DNA of 58,044 nucleotides from positions 1-58,044 of the forward strand of contig JACRBX010000093.1 of NCBI GenBank assembly GCA_016219225.1. The letters run 5' to 3'. Within the stretch, counting starts at the first letter, position 1. Each line of letters begins with the position of its first letter. The notes below the pieces were generated by a model. It saw nothing but the letters and a program-made list of their open reading frames with translations, was not told the origin of the DNA and did not search any database. The DNA comes from Deltaproteobacteria bacterium (GTDB lineage: Bacteria; Desulfobacterota; RBG-13-43-22). The position numbers and the translations under genes are program-made. Below are positions 57,786 to 58,044 of this stretch, in pieces.

Positions 57786-58044
57786 CCGTTTCAGATAATC
57801 CACGGCTTGGCACAATGCATCTTCCGCACCGAAAGCGCCGGCCTTGGTGACCACTTTCAATCCATCACACAGGCCGCCTTTCAGCATTCCCAGGGGAATG
57901 CCAGGGGCCACTTCTTCGATGACCTTGATCCCGGTGGCCGAAAGGAGCCGGCAACTGCTCAGGGCGATATCTCCGCCTGTTAAAACCAAGCCGCCCAGCG
58001 TGACTTCCATGGCCATCTGTTGGCCTAAGAGGCCCAAAGCCCCG
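57780..58044 (-). CDS. Four-carbon acid-sugar kinase (DUF1537), C-terminal fragment at the window edge
   Basis: Only the last 88 residues are in the window; the gene continues beyond the right edge. The visible part has the family's C-terminal nucleotide-binding pattern: LVLTGGDIAL, PGIPLGML and VVTKAGAFGAEDAL. These kinases phosphorylate threonate, erythronate or related acids at C4, feeding PdxA2. It is the first visible gene of the operon. Confidence 0.85.
   Translation of the reverse strand, partial: GALGLLGQQMAMEVTLGGLVLTGGDIALSSCRLLSATGIKVIEEVAPGIPLGMLKGGLCDGLKVVTKAGAFGAEDALCQAVDYLKRF

Overview
The window looks like a stretch of Desulfobacterota (former Deltaproteobacteria) chromosome. 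I infer this from the dense B12-type radical SAM proteins, the PadR/multi-cluster ferredoxin pair, the tripartite tricarboxylate transporter operon, and the many intergenic inverted repeats built from phrases such as 'ggattcaagg', 'ccactaagac' and 'acaggattaacagg'. The assignment rests on gene style, not on a marker gene.

Layout. 1-4542: a radical SAM protein, a VapB-like/MazF toxin-antitoxin pair and an MFS permease. 4801-7045: glycosyltransferase, methyltransferase and MipA/OmpV outer-membrane protein, tightly coupled. 7310-9136: an AT-rich three-gene cassette (TIGR04255-like plus two unknowns) that looks transferred. 9619-10938: a metallo-beta-lactamase-fold gene bracketed by a long inverted repeat. 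10982-44047: the centrepiece, an aryl-polyene/ladderane-like type II fatty-acid/polyketide cluster in five main transcription units plus a PPTase. 44137-46084: a deacetylase remnant, a PadR regulator with a clear operator, and a ferredoxin. 46098-48661: a PhoR/PhoB-like two-component system, the kinase carrying a repeat insertion inside its ATPase domain. 49022-50347: a secreted zinc phospholipase/nuclease-like protein. 50537-58044: an acid-sugar catabolic operon (kinase fragment, PdxA-like dehydrogenase, TctCBA transporter, DapA-like aldolase, D-2-hydroxyacid dehydrogenase, iron alcohol dehydrogenase).

How the lipid cluster may work (inference). Five intact ketosynthases, one chain-length-factor-like partner (Cys to Glu) and one half-length ketosynthase-like partner (Cys to Gln) work with three acyl carrier proteins, one ketoreductase, three dehydratase-type proteins including a stand-alone PKS-type dehydratase, two thioesterases, an AMP ligase and a phosphopantetheinyl transferase to build a long unsaturated chain. 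A CrtI-like flavoprotein and five radical SAM proteins could modify it. A fused FakA-FakB-like fatty acid kinase, PlsY, PlsC and an LpxL-like acyltransferase offer a dedicated acyl-phosphate route into phospholipid or glycolipid. LolA-like, DUF3261-like and MMPL proteins resemble the export set of aryl polyene clusters. No ammonia-lyase or chorismate lyase for an aromatic starter is visible, so the product is probably not a standard aryl polyene. Its structure cannot be read from the sequence.

The cluster shows repeated rearrangement: a duplicated deacetylase tail upstream of plsY, a possible methyltransferase tail beyond the MMPL gene, and repeats in the gaps between convergent genes.
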